NCBI RefSeq assembly: GCF_002234575.2
Contig: NZ_CP022464.2
Location: 1,736,001 to 1,800,000 of the forward strand
From: Enterocloster bolteae
GTDB taxonomy: Bacteria > Bacillota > Clostridia > Lachnospirales > Lachnospiraceae
Reading direction: 5' to 3'
DNA: 64,000 nt
Positions 54,222 through 62,600 of the stretch are shown here, piece after piece. A program made the translations under genes and the position numbers. A model generated the notes under the pieces. The model saw only the letters and a list, made by a program, of their open reading frames with translations, searched no databases and was not told the origin of the DNA. Position 1 is the first letter of the stretch, and each line of letters opens with the position of its first letter.

Positions 54222-54314
54222 TTGTCGCTCCTTTTCTTCAAAAAGAAACGGAGCTGCTGACAGTACTATTATACCGCCAGCAGCCCCGCAAATCAATGTT
54301 GCCTTTGGAAAACC

Positions 54315-54527
54315 TTACACCCCGGCTTCCTCCGCCTGCCGCTTGTCGGCGTACTTGCGGAACACGTCATAAAGCTGCTGCTCCAATTCCCGGCGTTTCG
54401 CCGCTTCCTGTTCCGGGGTGAATACCGGGGAGAGATTTTCCAGCGTGATTTCCTTTCCCTGAAAAGTCACGACCTCTGTTTCCTTTCTGTACCTGATACC
54501 GCTTATAAAATCACCTATCCTTTCCAT
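54315..54527 (-). CDS. small conserved-looking protein of the mobilizable element
   Basis: 70 residues, MERIGDFISGIRYRKETEVV onward, overlapping the end of the relaxase gene by 17 bases and so probably translated with it. The C-terminal half is a charged helix (TPEQEAAKRRELEQQLYDVF). I do not recognise a family. Position between relaxase and recombinase suggests an accessory to one of them. Confidence 0.6.
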   Translation of the reverse strand: MERIGDFISGIRYRKETEVVTFQGKEITLENLSPVFTPEQEAAKRRELEQQLYDVFRKYADKRQAEEAGV

Positions 54528-55452
54528 ACTGCTGTTGTTGTTTCAGTTCCGCCAGCACATCGGGCGGAATACGGTCAAGCACCCGCTGGATATTATGTAA
54601 TTCGCTTTCCAGCTTCGCCCGTTCCATCGTGTCTTTCAATTTGCCTTTTTCGCTGGCCTTTGCCCTTGCTTCCAGCTTCTTGTTTTCTTCCAGCAGGTCG
54701 GCAATCGTGACCTTGTGCTTTTTCAGTTGCCCGGAGAAGTCCTCCATCTGCGGGAACCACTTTTTCAGCATGGAGAGGGCTTCCTCTTTCTTCTTCCCGG
54801 CGTTTAGCGGGCCGATACCGTCTAACGCCCTTTCAATGGCCTTTGCCTGTTTGGAAAGGTTGACCGCCTGCTTGAATAGCCGGGTGGGGATATGCTTGCG
54901 GCCCGTCTTGCTGGCGCTTTCTCCACGCTCCAAGTTTGGGTATTTCTCCACCATATAGGCGTAAAAATCGTCCTGCCACTTCGTAAGGCTTGCCCGGTTG
55001 CCCAAAATCTCTTTGGCGCACAGGCGGTTGTCCTTTGTCAGCGGCACAAAGGTCAAATGCAAGTGGGGCGTTTTCTCGTCCATGTGAACCACCGCCGACA
55101 CGATATTTTCCCGGCCTACCCGCTGGATAAGAAAATCAGCCGCCCGCTGGAAAAAGGCTTGTATCTCCTTTGGGGGCTTGCCCTTGAAAAACTCCGGGCT
55201 GGCGGTGATGATGGTATCGACAAATCGGGTGCTGTCCTTGCGTGTCCTGCACCCGGCCTGCTCAATGCGGCTTTGGATAAAGTGGTAGTATCTGCCTTCC
55301 GGCTTGACGATATGGAAATTGTACTTGCTTTTCGCCGTGTCAATGTCCGGGTTGCTGGCATACTTTTCTTTCTGCCTTTCGTGATGGGCTTCCAGCGGCC
55401 TTGCCGGGTTGCCCTTGTGCTTTGCAAATCGCAGGATTGCGTATTGCGGCAA
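54511..55452 (-). CDS. mobV: MobV-family relaxase (Mob/Pre)
   Basis: 313 residues from a TTG behind AAGGAGG. The N-terminal part contains the MobV motifs: YAILRFAKHK, EAHHERQKEKYASNPDID, and the metal-binding motif HMDEKTPHLHLTFVP (His123, His130, His132). The C-terminal 100 residues are a coiled coil (DLLEENKKLEARAKASEKGK). MobV proteins nick DNA at an oriT of pMV158 type and lead the strand into a recipient with help from a coresident conjugative element. A matching oriT is found at 58664-58704, unusually far from the gene. Confidence 0.92.
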   Translation of the reverse strand: MPQYAILRFAKHKGNPARPLEAHHERQKEKYASNPDIDTAKSKYNFHIVKPEGRYYHFIQSRIEQAGCRTRKDSTRFVDTIITASPEFFKGKPPKEIQAFFQRAADFLIQRVGRENIVSAVVHMDEKTPHLHLTFVPLTKDNRLCAKEILGNRASLTKWQDDFYAYMVEKYPNLERGESASKTGRKHIPTRLFKQAVNLSKQAKAIERALDGIGPLNAGKKKEEALSMLKKWFPQMEDFSGQLKKHKVTIADLLEENKKLEARAKASEKGKLKDTMERAKLESELHNIQRVLDRIPPDVLAELKQQQQYGKDR

Positions 55453-55493
55453 TCTATCAAACCTCCTTTTGCGGACGGTTAGGGGGTGGTTTC

Positions 55494-55528
55494 CGGGGCG
55501 GGGAGTACAAACATACAGCCCCGCCCCG
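55494..55528. repeat. GC-only perfect hairpin between VLP and mob genes
   Basis: CGGGGCGGGG (55494-55503) and CCCCGCCCCG (55519-55528) around a 15-base loop. There is no T-run; it may act as a transcription attenuator or as a single-strand structure used during transfer. Confidence 0.6.
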
Positions 55529-55571
55529 AACAGCCCCTAAAAGTCCTTGATTTATGGGCTTTTGTAGACCC

Positions 55572-55973
55572 CTATTTGTCCGTTTCCCTGCGCCGCTTCC
55601 TGTCGCTGGCGTTCTTCTGCCGCCTATGTACTCGTTTGGCGCAGGCTTCACAGTATATCGCCCGGTTGGAACGGGGGACAAGAGCCGCCCCGCACTCCAC
55701 GCACCGCTTCACGCTGGCGCTGCGGAATATCTCCGCTTCCAGCGCCTTGTCCTGTGGCAGCACCGCCCAGCGGAACCACTTGCAGCAGACGGAATAGGAA
55801 AGCGTCTGGGGGCAGACACATTCCTCCCCATCGTCCAGCAGCAGGCAGTTGCCGTTCTCATAGTTGCAGCAGGTTTTGCGAATAAGGGCGTTTGCCCGCT
55901 TTTTCTGTCCCGGTTTCAGGCGGGGCAGGAAACCACCCGGCCCTCGCTCTATCTCTGGTAGTTTTTTGCTCAT
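55572..55973 (-). CDS. cysteine-rich VLP-domain protein
   Basis: 133 residues from the ATG at 55973 with GGAGG upstream. Cys-rich: RKTCCNYENGNCLLLDDGEE, CVCPQTLSYSVCCKWFRWAV followed by LPQDKALEAEIF, and a C-terminal zinc-finger-like CVECGAALVPRSNRAIYCEAC with basic tail. The VLP motif and Cys pattern match the Cys_rich_VLP family found on conjugative and mobilizable elements of gut Firmicutes. The function is unknown; DNA or RNA binding is plausible. The frame is open further upstream to 56165, across a palindrome. Confidence 0.85.
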   Translation of the reverse strand: MSKKLPEIERGPGGFLPRLKPGQKKRANALIRKTCCNYENGNCLLLDDGEECVCPQTLSYSVCCKWFRWAVLPQDKALEAEIFRSASVKRCVECGAALVPRSNRAIYCEACAKRVHRRQKNASDRKRRRETDK

Positions 55974-56063
55974 GCGTTCCTCCGTTTTTGCTTTACTGCC
56001 GTTCTCCCGAAAGCCGTTCCTGCCCCATTCCTGCGGCGTATTCCAGCGTTGGCACGCTCCCCA

Positions 56064-56116
56064 ACTTCGGGACATTTTGTCCCGAAGTGACTTCTGGTCA
56101 AGGTGGCCAGAAGCGG
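56064..56116. repeat. palindromes upstream of the VLP gene
   Basis: ACTTCGGGACA and TGTCCCGAAGT (56064-56074, 56078-56088) form an 11-bp perfect palindrome with a 3-base centre. A second stem, TTCTGGTC with GGCCAGAA, follows at about 56092-56115. Candidate operator for the XRE regulator of the element, or a transfer-related site. Confidence 0.55.
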
Positions 56117-56333
56117 GGGTCACGGCGTACTTCCCCAGCCGGTAATATCTCTTTCGGACGGTCATTCACTTGTGCTTGTCCATCGATGAACTAACACAAG
56201 TCTACACTTTTTTGACCGCCCGTCCCGTATATCCGAAAGGTTGGAAATCCCGCTGGAAAACGCACTATTTCCACGCTCTCGGATTTGTGGTAGAATAAAA
56301 GAAAATAGAACGATAAATGAGGAGATGGTAATA

Positions 56334-56744
56334 TTGAACGGACGAGATGTACGGATAGGAGCGAGCCTATTAGTAGGCGACATAGAACGTATGGTTCGGT
56401 TTTACAGAGATACTTTGGGTTTTCATACGGAGTGGAACGGTGGAGATTTTGCAGAATTTGAGACAGCAAGTGGTGCGCTGTCCCTGTTCATGTACAGCAG
56501 AAAAGAGTTTGTAAAGGCAATCGGGGAAGGCTACATTCCTCCAAAGGGAATCAATCAGACGTTTGAAATCGCCCTCTGGTTGCCCAGCTTTGCCGATGTG
56601 GATACGGAATATGAGCGGTTATCGAAGTTGGGCTTACGATTTCCCACTGGAGAACCCATCACTTATCCTTTCGGCATCCGCAACTTTTATGTTGCCGACC
56701 CAGAAGGCAACTTGCTTGAAATCGGCAGCACGAACGAAACGTAA
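56334..56744 (+). CDS. VOC-family (glyoxalase/bleomycin-resistance-like) protein
   Basis: About 136 residues from a TTG at 56334 with GAGGAG nine bases upstream; an ATG at 56325 sits inside the ribosome site. The beta-alpha-beta-beta-beta pattern is visible twice: IGASLLVGDIERMVRFYRDT with LGFHTEWNGGDFAEFETASG, and the C-terminal RNFYVADPEGNLLEIGS. Members bind metals and act on, or sequester, small molecules such as bleomycin, fosfomycin or methylglyoxal. It is probably cargo of the element; the substrate is unknown. Confidence 0.85.
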   Translation: MNGRDVRIGASLLVGDIERMVRFYRDTLGFHTEWNGGDFAEFETASGALSLFMYSRKEFVKAIGEGYIPPKGINQTFEIALWLPSFADVDTEYERLSKLGLRFPTGEPITYPFGIRNFYVADPEGNLLEIGSTNET

Positions 56745-56820
56745 TAAAAATATGGTCTTTTATTGATAAGGCACTCTTTCAATTTCTTATTCATTTTTGA
56801 GCAAGCTAGGAGGGGATAGT

Positions 56821-57624
56821 ATGGCTTTGACAATACAGGAACGCCTAAAAGACCTGCGTGTGGAGCGTGGACTGACGCTGGAACAGCTTGCGGAGCAGAC
56901 ACAACTCTCCAAATCTGCGCTGGGCAGCTATGAAGCGGACGACTTCAAGGACATCAGCCACTATGCCCTTATCAAGCTGACGAAGTTTTACGGCGTGACC
57001 GCCGACTATCTGCTGGGATTGACGGAAACAAAAAATCACTCAAACGCCGATCTTGCAGACCTGCGTTTGAGTGACAAGATGATAGACCTGCTGAAAAGCG
57101 GGCGAATTGATACCGCCCTGCTTTGTGAGCTGGCGGCGCACCCGGATTTTGTGAAGTTGCTGGCCGATATACAGATTTATGTGGAGGGGATCGCCGCCAC
57201 ACAGATACAGAACTTGAACGCATGGGTAGATGTGGCGAGGGCTGAAATCGTGGAGAAGTACCAGCCGGGGGAGCATGACAAGACCGCCGGTGTCCTGAAA
57301 GCCGCCCATGTGAGGGAGGGCGACTATTTCAGCAGCCGGGTACATCACGATATTGACGCTATCATGGAGGACATACGGCAAGCCCACAGGGGCAGGAGCG
57401 ACAGCGCCCCGGAGAATACCATTGTGGACGAACTCAAGCAGGATTTGGAGGAAGTGGCGAACTTCAAGGGCAGCCGTGCGGAACAACTGCTGATGGTGTT
57501 CTGCAAGCAGACAAAGCTGCGGTACAGTAAGCTGACTGAGGAAGAAAAGCAATGGCTGACCCGGATTGTCCAAAAATCCGAATTGGCAAAAAGCTATTTG
57601 CCGCAGAGAGGTAAGAGAAAATAG
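56821..57624 (+). CDS. XRE-family transcriptional regulator
   Basis: 267 residues, GGAGGGG before the ATG. N-terminal Cro/C1-type helix-turn-helix (RLKDLRVERGLTLEQLAEQT, QLSKSALGSYEADDFKDIS, KFYGVTADYLLGLTE). The C-terminal 190 residues are mostly helical, with an unknown role (ALLCELAAHPDFVKLLADIQ, ENTIVDELKQDLEEVANFKG). Its codon use agrees with the recombinase and relaxase genes, so it belongs to the element's core, probably as its control gene. Confidence 0.9.
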   Translation: MALTIQERLKDLRVERGLTLEQLAEQTQLSKSALGSYEADDFKDISHYALIKLTKFYGVTADYLLGLTETKNHSNADLADLRLSDKMIDLLKSGRIDTALLCELAAHPDFVKLLADIQIYVEGIAATQIQNLNAWVDVARAEIVEKYQPGEHDKTAGVLKAAHVREGDYFSSRVHHDIDAIMEDIRQAHRGRSDSAPENTIVDELKQDLEEVANFKGSRAEQLLMVFCKQTKLRYSKLTEEEKQWLTRIVQKSELAKSYLPQRGKRK

Positions 57625-57664
57625 AGAGGACAAATCGGGATTTATTTTAGATGAGGGATAATGT

Positions 57665-58123
57665 ATGAAAGATTTTTTTGAAGCACTAAAAAGCGAGAAA
57701 AAAAGTATAGCAATACCTGAAGAATTAAATTATTTTAAGAAACTTATCGGCAGTTGGCAAATTGATTATGTTGACAGTAACATTTCTCACGTGATAAAAG
57801 GCGAATGGCATTTTTCATGGGTTCTTGAAGGAATGGCAATTCAAGATGTTATTATCTTGCCCGATTATGAATATGGAACATCACTGCGTATCTACAATCC
57901 CAATACACATACATGGGATGTCGCTTATGGCTATACAGGAAAAATAATACGACTTGAAGCAAAAAAACAAGATGACAGGATAGTTCTTACATTCATTGAT
58001 GATGAAAGAAGAAAATGGGTCTTTGTTGAAATCGAGGACGACTATTTTCATTGGCAAAATGTTACCGTAAAAAACGATGGTGAATGGCACATAAATGCAG
58101 AAATATATGCTAAGCGTATCTAA
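57665..58123 (+). CDS. small protein of unknown function (DUF1579-like beta-barrel pattern)
   Basis: 152 residues, GAGGG before the ATG. It is AT-rich, unlike the rest of the element. After a basic N-terminus comes LNYFKKLIGSWQIDYVD, followed by alternating beta strands (KGEWHFSWVLEGMAIQDVII, TSLRIYNPNTHTWDVAYGYT, RIVLTFIDDERRKWVFVEIE). The pattern, beginning with a GxW-type segment, resembles lipocalin/DUF1579 proteins. No catalytic residues can be named. Its composition suggests separate acquisition as cargo. Confidence 0.7.
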   Translation: MKDFFEALKSEKKSIAIPEELNYFKKLIGSWQIDYVDSNISHVIKGEWHFSWVLEGMAIQDVIILPDYEYGTSLRIYNPNTHTWDVAYGYTGKIIRLEAKKQDDRIVLTFIDDERRKWVFVEIEDDYFHWQNVTVKNDGEWHINAEIYAKRI

Positions 58124-58663
58124 TGGATACAACAATAGTGCAACTTCCCGTTTATCGGGGAGATAGCAAAGCCAGCCGAGCCAGTCAACGGTCAAGATGA
58201 ACGGCGCTTACAGCGCCGCCGTTGACAGTCTCGCCCGTCTTTGCTGATGGGCAATCAAGGCGGGAAAGCCCCAAAATGGCTTTCCCGCCCATTTCAATTT
58301 TGAGAGGACGAACAGCCCCGCAATAGTTTGACAGCGGACAAGCACAGTATGGGATTGTCCACCTTGTCTACCCGTTCAGCGGGACGGGCGGCGGTCAAGG
58401 CCGGGCACAAGCCCGTTCATTTCAGCCTTGACGGGTGCCGTCCGTTCTGCTATTTTTGCTGGGTGTCTATACACAACATCGGGCCAAGTTGGCCCTAAGT
58501 CCAGACGAAGGACGAGGGACGGGGGCTTCATATACGCCCTGTCTGCTGACGAAAACAGCCTTGCGCTTGCGACCTTCGCCCTACAAGCACAGTCTGTTTT
58601 CCTGCCATTTCAAATGCCGTTGCCCTCCCCGGCGGCAACGTCATTTTCACGGCAACGCCGACA
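58124..58663. other. gene-poor, structure-rich right part of the mobilizable element
   Basis: No convincing gene. A 12-bp perfect stem GGCGGGAAAGCC/GGCTTTCCCGCC (58259-58270, 58278-58289) and several smaller inverted repeats (for example the GCGCTTACAGCGC word near 58204) are present. Overlapping open frames around 58430-58780 in two phases lack ribosome sites and known products. The stretch resembles plasmid leading regions. Confidence 0.5.
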
Positions 58664-58704
58664 GAGCGTATAACACACTACACTTTGCTACGCAAAGTCG
58701 TGTG
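58664..58704 (-). other. oriT: oriT of the MobV (pMV158) type
   Basis: Read on the reverse strand: the stem ACTTTGC-GTA-GCAAAGT (58698-58682) is followed by GTAGTGTGTTATAC. pMV158-type oriTs have an ACTTTAT...ATAAAGT stem followed by ATAGTGTGTTATAC, with the nick after TAGTGTG. The predicted nick is between 58674 and 58673. This fits the MobV relaxase of the same element. Confidence 0.75.
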
Positions 58705-58738
58705 CCCAAAGGGGCTTTGCCCCCTTGGGATTCCCCCA

Positions 58739-58789
58739 CAACAAAACGGCGCTATGCCACCCTGCCGGGAGCATAGCGCCGTTTTGTTG
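58739..58789. terminator. very strong hairpin near the right end of the element
   Basis: A 19-bp perfect stem: CAACAAAACGGCGCTATGC (58739-58757) and its complement (58771-58789), loop 13 bases, A-rich and T-rich at the two outer ends. It looks like a bidirectional terminator insulating the element end. Confidence 0.65.
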
Positions 58790-58815
58790 TCAGCAGCCCG
58801 TTTCACGGTCTGCGT

Positions 58816-58833
58816 GTAGTCTCTTGTAAACTG
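58816..58833 (-). repeat. right terminal inverted repeat of the mobilizable element
   Basis: Reverse strand CAGTTTACAAGAGACTAC, one mismatch to the left repeat at 52657-52674. Confidence 0.8.
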
Positions 58834-58837
58834 ACCT

Positions 58838-59284
58838 AAATGGGATTGCAAGTATCATCTGGTTTTTGCACCAAAATATCGGAGGCAGGTAATATATAAG
58901 GATATCAAGGCAGATGTAGGCCAAATACTAGGGACCTTATGCCGAAGAAAAGGGATTGGGATAATCGAGGCGCAATGCATGCCGGATCATATCCATATGC
59001 TGGTAAGTATTCCGCTCAAATATGCTGTGTCAGAGGTAGTGGGATATCTCAAAGGAAAAAGTTCACTTATGATATTCGAGAAGCATGCGAACCTAAAGTA
59101 TAAGTACGGAAATCGTCATTTCTGGTGCCGTGGATATTACGTGGACACAGTAGGGAAGAACACAGCGGCCATAAATGCATATATACAAAATCAGATAAAG
59201 GAAGATTTAGAATATGATCAGATGTCGTTAGTAGAGTACATTGACCCGTTTACGGGTGAGCCGGTGAAGAAAAACAAGAAGTAA
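58838..59284 (+). pseudogene. tnpA: 3' fragment of IS200 tnpA (Y1 transposase)
   Basis: Continues the tnpA frame begun at 52624: KWDCKYHLVFAPKYRRQVIY, the His-x-His motif in MPDHIHMLVSIP, and the catalytic-Tyr region FWCRGYYVDTVGKNTAAINA, ending EPVKKNKK. The frame is intact to its stop, so the only damage to tnpA is the inserted element; precise excision would restore it. Downstream, to about 59495, are the hairpin-rich right-end sequences of the IS. Confidence 0.88.
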
Positions 59285-59540
59285 GACTCATAAGAGTCAG
59301 TAGGGAGCCAAAGCAAACCAGCAAGCCCCCATTGGGGCAAAGCCGGAGTAAGGAAGCGCTGAATATGCCCTTTTAAGGGCGGCTGAGAATGTGGTGCAGC
59401 TGGCAGACTTTTCAGTGCGCCTTCCGGGCGCAAGCAGATAACAGCCCCTTATAGGGGCAGAACAAGCCACCGGCTAAGCCGGTGGTCTTGACTCTCAAAT
59501 TTAAATAAACATTAAGAAAATTTCCATTATCTGGCCGACC

Positions 59541-59573
59541 TAACGCTTCCTATAACGTACCATTTGATATGAT
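59541..59573 (+). promoter_or_regulatory. TAACGC direct-repeat promoter of the second giant surface-protein gene
   Basis: TAACGC (59541-59546) and TAACGT (59553-59558), nine bases, then TATGAT (59568-59573). It matches 47380-47412 position by position although the surrounding bases differ, so the spacing is conserved for function. Confidence 0.6.
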
Positions 59574-59611
59574 TAGTACCATAGGACTAAGTATGAAGAG
59601 GAGAAAATGGT

Positions 59612-62600
59612 ATGAAGGAGAAAGGAAGATCAAGAGCACTGCATAGAAAACCTTACGGTTTATGCAAAAGATTTCTTGCTGCCATGATTGCTGCGGTTAT
59701 GGTTACCACTAATATTGGTACAGACCTTACGACAGCGTATGCAGCGGAATCTTCTGACAGCGTAACCTTCGAGATGAGCGGTTCCGGCCTGGTTACCGCA
59801 ATTGAAGAAGCAATTGCTGCAGGAAGTCCCCTTCAGGAGGGGGATATTGACTTTACCAACGGCAAGACAGAACAGTTTGAGGCATTATTTTATGGTGAAG
59901 GAAATATATATGAGATTTATCCGGAATACGACGGAGGAGACATGGACGCGGAGCTGCGTGTATTTGTCCGGCTTCCGGAGGATGCGGATGACATGTATAT
60001 GGTCACCGGAGATGAGGAAATTATATTCCTGTATGTGAATAATGGAGAAAGCTCCATCAGCTGTTCCACGTCCATCACCAGAATGGAGGATGGAAAGGAG
60101 AAGGTAAAGAGAACAAAGAAACTTACTGTTAAAAGCTACGAGGCTGCATTTGGAGATGAGGAAGTAAATATCATATCCAAGCCGGCGGAGACGGTACCGC
60201 CAGAAACAGAACCGGCAGAAACAGAACCGGCAGAAACAGTACCGTCAGAAACAATACCAGCAGAAACAATACCAACAGAAACAGCACCGTCAGAAGAGAT
60301 TCCAACAGAAGCAGTTCCGACAGAACCTGACTCATCGGAAACGACTTCGTCAGAAGCTAATCCAGCAGAGTCAGAACCGGCAGAACCAACTCCGGCAGAA
60401 ACCACAGAACAGACCTCTCAGAGTCAGGAGACACAGACACCTGCAGGAGAGGAAGGACAGAAGGAAACAACTGCTTCACCAACAGAGGGTACAGACACAG
60501 GCAGACAGGATACAGAAGAGTCTCAAAAGGAATCAGAAGGCTCCCGGCCTGAGAATACAGATAAGTCCGAGGAAATATCCAATAACGCAAAAGAAGAAAT
60601 AGAACAGAAGGACAATGCAGATAAGGAGCAGATTCATTCTGAGAAACAGGATGATACACCTGTTGCATCCATTAACCGTCACTATGCGCCTGTTGTTGCT
60701 GTAAAGACAGGTGATGAGACAGCCTCCCTTCCTGAAAAGCATGATTCAGATGTGAGAATTGAAGAGGGCACAAAAGAAAAAGAAGAACCAAAAGAAAACG
60801 CAAAAGCAGACAACACAACAAAAGAGACTGCTGAAAATCAAGGCAGCAGTGCAGATAAAACATCTGGAAAGACAAATGTGTCCAGTGAGACGGGAACATC
60901 CGGAAGTAAAGAATCATCAAGTAATCCGGAATCATCCGGTAACCAGGAGTCATCCGCCAGTCAGGAATCATCCGGCAATCCAGAGTCATCCGGTAATCCA
61001 GAATCATCCGGTAATCCAGAGTCATCCGGTAATCCGGAATCATCCGGCAACCAGGAGTCATCCGCCAGTCCGGAATCATCCGGTAATCCGGAGCCATCCG
61101 GCACCCCAGAGCCATCCGGCCCCCCGGAATCATTCGGCGAGGCAGAAACACCCAGCCAGCCGGCACACCCCAGCGGCTCAGAACCGTCCGGCGAATCTGG
61201 TGATAGCGAGGAAACTGAGGAGGGGAAAACAGAAGAGTCCTCTCCGGCTGAATCAACGGGAGACATCATAACCGATGAAACACCTGTGATTACCATAGAG
61301 ACAGAGCCATCCCGGACACCGGAGGAAACAGAGGCAGAAGACGTCCATAAGGTGAAAGCAGCCACATCCGATGACCTTGTGGGAATCGGGTATTGCAGCA
61401 CGGCCAGGGTTTATACCACCACGGTCAATACGCTGAAAGCATTGAATGATTTCGAGGGTTATAAGGTAACATATGCTGTCTATTCACAGGGAACAGCCCG
61501 CATTGTAGATGGACCGCGCGGTGTTGAGGAAGGCGGAAGCCTTACATTTGGCGTTAAAACCCAGGTTGGCTATGATATACAGTCAGTATCGGCCAATGGT
61601 GAACTCTTAGAGGCGGGAGCCCCGGGGGATTCAGCTGACCCGGATTCAGCAGATCCGGGGAACGCGGCGGAAAATATATCCTGGTTCACCATAGAGGATG
61701 TGACGGATGAACTGGAGATTGAGGTATATACCACTGAAACAGACGAACATCCGGAATTTTCTGATACCATTATGGTGAATGATGGTATGATTATAAACCT
61801 TTACGCGCCTGAAGGCGTATTGCCAAAAGGCGTGACCGCTTCTGCGGAACGGGTGGATTCTGCTCTTGAGGATTCCATACGGGAAAATGCCCAGGAAGCT
61901 GCTTCTGAAGAGGGAAAGCAGGTTTCATCAGTGGCTGCTTATGATATAAATTTGTGGCTTGGAAGCCAGAAGCTGGACGCTGGAATCTGGAACCAGGAAG
62001 GCGCTGTGACAGTTACATTTTCAGGAGTTCCTGTAGAGGAAGCCAGCCAGACTGCCGAAGAAATGTCCATTGTTCATGTGGAGACAGAAGCCGCGGATGT
62101 GAAGGCTTTAGAGGAGGTCCGGGACGCAGTGGATGTGTCCGGCGGCAGAGCGGTGGATGCGTTAAGCTTTGAGGCGGAGCATTTCTCCATCTATGCGGTA
62201 ATAAGCAAAGAAAATATAACCAGGACTACCGTGGAAGTAAGTAAGGACGAGACGTTCCGGGTAAAAGCAGACAGAAGATATGGAGGCTCATGGTTCGTAT
62301 CAGATCCAAGGGTGGTTTCAATCCAAAACGTGAAGGATATCAATGAGAATGGAAAATGGTATTCAGCAGCGGATGTTAAAGCGCTGAAAGCCGGCAAAAA
62401 GGCCAGTATATGGTACGGAAACGTAGTGCACAATGATTATTTCAACATCATTGTCAATGAAGCAGCCAACCAGTTCCATTTCAAATTCAACCAGGATTCC
62501 TCCAACATATCATTATGGTACAGCATCAACGGCGGCGGACTCTTGGAGATGGAAAGAGGACAGGTCCTTCAGACTGACAGAACAGACACGGTGTCCTTCT

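Larger units (their letters stand above)
52654..58837. mobile_element. integrative mobilizable element with serine recombinase and MobV relaxase
   Basis: About 6.18 kb inserted in the IS200 tnpA gene. Boundaries follow from the restored tnpA frame: AAA is present at both edges (52651-52653 and 58838-58840). Imperfect terminal inverted repeats are found just inside. Content from left to right: serine recombinase, small ORF, MobV relaxase, GC-only hairpin, Cys-rich VLP protein (all reverse), then VOC-family protein, XRE regulator and a small unknown protein (forward), and oriT. It should be mobilised by a helper conjugative system and integrated by its own recombinase. No transfer genes of its own are present. 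Confidence 0.85.
52512..59495 (+). mobile_element. IS200-type insertion sequence, interrupted by a mobilizable element
   Basis: The left end has the hairpin CCACCTGC/GCAGGTGG (52517-52524, 52528-52535), the right end the hairpin CCACCGGC/GCCGGTGG (59467-59474, 59478-59485), as expected for the single-strand-transposing IS200/IS605 group; there are no terminal inverted repeats. Only a Y1 transposase (tnpA) is present. Its coding sequence is split at codon 10 by about 6.2 kb of other DNA. The uninterrupted element would be near 0.8 kb. The exact outer boundaries are estimates from the hairpins. Confidence 0.75.

Noticed and set aside
58428..58776. overlapping 81- and 113-codon frames near the right end of the mobilizable element
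   Set aside because: Two phases open at once over hairpin- and oriT-containing DNA; no ribosome site and no known product.
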